DNA of 64,000 bases from Bailinhaonella thermotolerans. GTDB lineage: Bacteria; Actinomycetota; Actinomycetes; Streptosporangiales; Streptosporangiaceae. Every line of letters starts with the position of its first letter. Within the stretch, counting starts at the first letter, position 1. Positions 61,697 through 64,000 of this stretch are shown piece after piece. The stretch is taken from the NCBI RefSeq assembly GCF_003594875.1, contig NZ_QZEY01000010.1, positions 62,001 through 126,000 on the forward strand, read 5' to 3'. The translations under genes and the position numbers were made by a program. The notes beneath the pieces were generated by a model. It saw nothing but the letters and a program-made list of their open reading frames with translations. It was not told where the DNA came from and did not search any database.

Positions 61697-61721
61697 CATC
61701 TTCTACACAATGTAGAAGATG
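61697..61721. promoter_or_regulatory. Perfect 25-base palindrome upstream of dsbA-VKOR
   Basis: CATCTTCTACA, spacer CAA, TGTAGAAGATG: 11-base arms, perfect. It contains TACA-N3-TGTA, close to the TACA-N2-TGTA of BlaI/CopY operators, and lies 108 bases upstream of the dsbA start. A half site (TCTTCTAC, 58870-58877) precedes the BlaI-type gene. Confidence 0.65.
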
Positions 61722-61836
61722 ATGCGGCCGCCTCGTCCCGCGCACCCGCCCCTCACCCGCCGCCCCGCCCCCGCCGAGCCGCGGACCTGCGCTTTCCCGG
61801 GTCGGGGGACGCGGCGGAACGGCGTGGCGGGCCCGG

Positions 61837-62607
61837 TCAGCCGCGGCGGGCGGAGCCGATCGTCCGGTCCATGAACGCCCGGATCCGGCCGTCGGCCGCC
61901 GCCGTGGTCCACAGGTGGGCGACGGCCGGCTCCGCGAGGCCGTCGAGGCGGTCGTCGATCTCCCGGCGGAGCTGCGCCTTCGCGTGCCGGAAGGTGTCCG
62001 GCGGGATCGCCGCGGCCAGCCCGGCGGCGGCGGTGACCGCCCGGTCCAGCAGGTCGTCCGGGTGGCACAGCTCGTCCACCAGGCCCAGCGCGAGGGCCGC
62101 CGCGGGCTCGCGGTTGACGCCGTCGAGCATCACGCGGCGCGCGGTGACCGGGCCCAGCGCGTGCCGCAGGATCTCCAGCGCGGCCTGGGGGAACGGCACG
62201 CCGACCCGCAGCTCGGGGACGCCGATCGTGCCGCCGGACATGATCCGGTGGTCGCAGGCCGCCGCGAGCACGCAGCCCCCGGCGATCGCGTGCCCGTTGA
62301 CGGCGGCGACCACCGGCCTGCCGAGGGAGAAGACGGCCCGGAAGGCCGCGCTCAGCGCGGGCAGGAACTCCGCGACGTACGCGGCGCCGCCCTCCACCAC
62401 CCGCCGAAGGTCCACCCCGGCCGAGAACGCCCGCCCGGAGCCGGTCACGACCACGCCCCGGACCGGGCTCCCCGGTTCGTCCAGCTCGCGCGCCACCCGC
62501 TCGATCGCCCGGCACAGTTCCAGGTCCAGCGCGTTGACCTTGCCATGCGCCAGCCGTACGACCGCGACGTCGCCGGCCATCTCGACTTCGATCACCCTGT
62601 CTCCCAC
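61837..62607 (-). CDS. Enoyl-CoA hydratase/isomerase
   Basis: A crotonase-fold enzyme of 256 aa. RLAHGKVNALDLELCRAIER is the early CoA-binding region. VVVTGSGRAFSAGVDLRRVV and AVNGHAIAGGCVLAAACDHR give the two oxyanion-hole NH groups. In place of the hydratase glutamates, PELRVGVPFPQAALEILRHA retains one Glu (in PELRVG), while the other is not obvious. It might be an isomerase or another crotonase type. No beta-oxidation neighbours. The start at 62607 is followed by the MGDRVIEVEM N-terminus. Confidence 0.87.
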   Translation of the reverse strand: MGDRVIEVEMAGDVAVVRLAHGKVNALDLELCRAIERVARELDEPGSPVRGVVVTGSGRAFSAGVDLRRVVEGGAAYVAEFLPALSAAFRAVFSLGRPVVAAVNGHAIAGGCVLAAACDHRIMSGGTIGVPELRVGVPFPQAALEILRHALGPVTARRVMLDGVNREPAAALALGLVDELCHPDDLLDRAVTAAAGLAAAIPPDTFRHAKAQLRREIDDRLDGLAEPAVAHLWTTAAADGRIRAFMDRTIGSARRG

Positions 62608-62730
62608 GCTCGGCTCCCGCCCAGCGTACGGACGGAGCGGCCGCCCATCCGGGGAACGCCCGAGCCCGGCCCGCGGGTGGCGGGCCGGGCTCGGGCGGGG
62701 CGGGCGGGGCGGACGTGGCGCCCGTGCCGG

Positions 62731-63249
62731 TCAGGCGGCGGCGGTGGCGGCCAGGGCCAGGACCGAGGCGCCGAAGACCACGATGTGCCGGGCGTTCTGG
62801 AGGGTCCAGGTCCAGGCGGGGAAGCCGGCCTCGGCGGCCTTGAGGAGGGCGGGGACGTCGATGCGCGCCAGGTCGGGGTCGCCCTTGCGGGCGAAGGCCG
62901 CGCGCACGGACTTCTCGGCGGTGAGCTGGCTGTAGAGGATGGCGCAGTTGGCGGCCAGGATGAGCGACTGGAGGATCCAGGTCGTGGTGCCGGCCCAGGA
63001 GACGCCGGCGAGGTTGAGGGCGGCGGGGATCAGCATGAGGGTGGCGATGCCCACCGGGGCCCAGGTCTCGTGGCCGCCCGCGTCGAACCGCATCCCGTTC
63101 TCGGCCAGGACCGTGGTCCGCACGCCCTGCCGGGTCAGCTCCGCGTGCGCCCGGGCCGTGGCGGTGGCGCCGTAGCGGTGGCGGACCAGGGGGATGCTCA
63201 CGAAGGCCAGGGCGACGAGCGTCTGCATCACGGCGGCGACGATGTTCAT
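62731..63249 (-). CDS. Small membrane protein of unknown function
   Basis: A 172-aa protein with four predicted helices (about 3-20, 65-85, 90-110 and 150-170), including IATLMLIPAALNLAG and WILQSLILAANCAILY. I do not recognise a family; the size and helix pattern recall DUF1772-like proteins but the motifs do not convince me. The start is the ATG at 63249, with GGATCC before it. Upstream are three similar palindromic boxes (63293-63364), so it is probably tightly regulated. Confidence 0.7.
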   Translation of the reverse strand: MNIVAAVMQTLVALAFVSIPLVRHRYGATATARAHAELTRQGVRTTVLAENGMRFDAGGHETWAPVGIATLMLIPAALNLAGVSWAGTTTWILQSLILAANCAILYSQLTAEKSVRAAFARKGDPDLARIDVPALLKAAEAGFPAWTWTLQNARHIVVFGASVLALAATAAA

Positions 63250-63292
63250 GGGGGGATCCTTCCGTCACGCCCCGGGGGCTCCGGGCGGCTTG

Positions 63293-63364
63293 TTGAACTA
63301 AGTACAAGATGAATATAGAGGCGTGTTTGAACTAAGTGCAAGCCCCTTCTTCAACTTTGTTCAA
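63293..63364. promoter_or_regulatory. Three operator-like boxes upstream of the 62731 gene
   Basis: TTGAACTAAGTACAA (63293-63307), TTGAACTAAGTGCAA (63327-63341) and TTCAACTTTGTTCAA (63350-63364) share a 15-base dyad pattern TTGNACTNAGTNCAA. They occupy the gap between the small membrane protein gene and narI. The first two are 34 bases apart, centre to centre. Confidence 0.7.
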
Positions 63365-64000
63365 AACCCTCGGCGCGCGTCAGCGGCGGGCGGCCTCGCC
63401 CGGGCAGGGTCGCCGGGGGCCCCGGCGCGGCTGCGGTAGACGATGTACGGGCGGGTCAGGTAGCCGAGCGGGGCCGTGAGCATGTGGACCAGGCGGGTGA
63501 ACGGCCAGACCGCGAACAGGGCGAACGCCGCGAGCACGTGGAGGTGGAAGGTCGGCGGCGCCCCCGCCATCAGGTCCCCCTCCGGGTGGAGCAGGAAGAT
63601 CGACCGGAACCACGGCGAGACCGTCCTGCGGTAGTCGTACTCCCCGAGGACGTTGGAGATCACCGTCGTGCCCAGCCCGAGCAGCAGCGTGACGGCGAGC
63701 AGGAGGTACATCAGCTTGTCGTTGCGGGTGGTGGCCATGAACACCGGCCCCACCGTGCGGCGGCGGTAGATCAGCAGCGCCAGCCCGCCCAGCGTGCACA
63801 CCCCCGCGAGCGTCCCGAGCACGATCGCCGCCCAGTGGTAGCCGGTCTCGGACACCCCCAGCCACTGCGTCCACCGCTGCGGGACCACCAGCCCCGCGAC
63901 GTGCCCGAGCAGCACGAACAGGATGCCGACGTGGAACAGCGGGCTCCCGATCCGCAGCAGCCGCCGCTCGTACAGCTCCGAGGACCGCGTGGTCCAGCCG
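63361..64000 (-). CDS. narI: Respiratory nitrate reductase gamma subunit NarI, 5' end outside window
   Basis: The cytochrome b subunit that passes quinol electrons to NarGH. Only the C-terminal 212 residues lie in the window; the frame continues past 64000. Visible are WTTRSSELYERRLLRIGSPL, FHVGILFVLLGHVAGLVVPQ (heme-ligating His in helix 2), YHWAAIVLGTLAGVCTLGG, and HLHVLAAFALFAVWPFTRLV with the later heme His residues. Four of the five helices are present. The tail is basic and low-complexity. The remaining nar genes (narGHJ) should lie beyond the window on the right, upstream in transcription. Confidence 0.93.
   Translation of the reverse strand, partial: GWTTRSSELYERRLLRIGSPLFHVGILFVLLGHVAGLVVPQRWTQWLGVSETGYHWAAIVLGTLAGVCTLGGLALLIYRRRTVGPVFMATTRNDKLMYLLLAVTLLLGLGTTVISNVLGEYDYRRTVSPWFRSIFLLHPEGDLMAGAPPTFHLHVLAAFALFAVWPFTRLVHMLTAPLGYLTRPYIVYRSRAGAPGDPARARPPAADARRGF

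Noticed and set aside
61589-61699. Longer DsbA-like protein starting at 61699
   Set aside because: The added 37 residues are low-complexity and lack a Shine-Dalgarno sequence, while GTG at 61588 has GGAAGGAG at good spacing.

Overview
The window is chromosomal DNA from a high-GC actinomycete. The evidence is near-universal G/C in third codon positions, frequent GTG and TTG starts, WXG100/EccB/EccC/EccD/mycosin genes, DUF5997, a BlaI-M56 pair and a Cmx/CmrA-type exporter. The gene mix looks most like Streptosporangiaceae or Thermomonosporaceae, but that placement is an inference from memory of gene families, with no search run.

Left part (1-18 kb): a divergent EF-Tu paralogue converges on a BadF/NagK-type kinase. 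An ion-homeostasis block follows (AgcS symporter, CBS protein plus ArsB/NhaD permease, TrkH plus RCK subunit), then tRNA-Lys(UUU) and a LuxR-domain fossil. Next come a TetR/MFS divergon with two clear operator copies, a small secreted SapA-like protein, an NmrA-type oxidoreductase, the LysR-substrate-domain/DUF5997 pair, a flavin amine oxidase, a DUF6010 protein and a GlxA-type AraC regulator.

Middle part (18-33.7 kb): a tightly overlapping operon of GCS2-family ligase, N-acetylglutaminylglutamine-type amidotransferase and S9 peptidase could make and turn over an amidated glutamyl peptide. It is followed by an AraC regulator, two alpha/beta hydrolases, a secreted fibronectin-III protein, an unusual regulator joining an IS30-like HTH to a MarR-like winged helix, a P450 with its ferredoxin, an oxidoreductase/DUF4386 pair under a TetR regulator, and a flavoprotein disulfide reductase.

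Type VII secretion island (33.8-58.8 kb): this is the main feature. It encodes EccB, EccC, EccD and mycosin (no EccE seen), two canonical WXG100 proteins, several larger WXG100-like proteins with membrane hairpins or long proline-rich tails, a WXG100-lytic transglycosylase fusion, four YbaB/EbfC-like proteins, an M23 peptidase and a transmembrane Ser/Thr kinase. The M23 peptidase and the kinase end in the same roughly 105-residue SapA-like module, which the stand-alone secreted protein at 12 kb also carries. A cassette of small helical protein, WXG-membrane protein and YbaB protein recurs three times, which suggests a coordinated export or wall-remodelling system.

Right end (58.9-64 kb): a BlaI/M56 regulator-protease pair, a VKOR/DsbA disulfide-forming pair behind a perfect palindrome, an enoyl-CoA hydratase, a small membrane protein with three operator-like boxes upstream, and the 3' part of narI, which runs off the window end.
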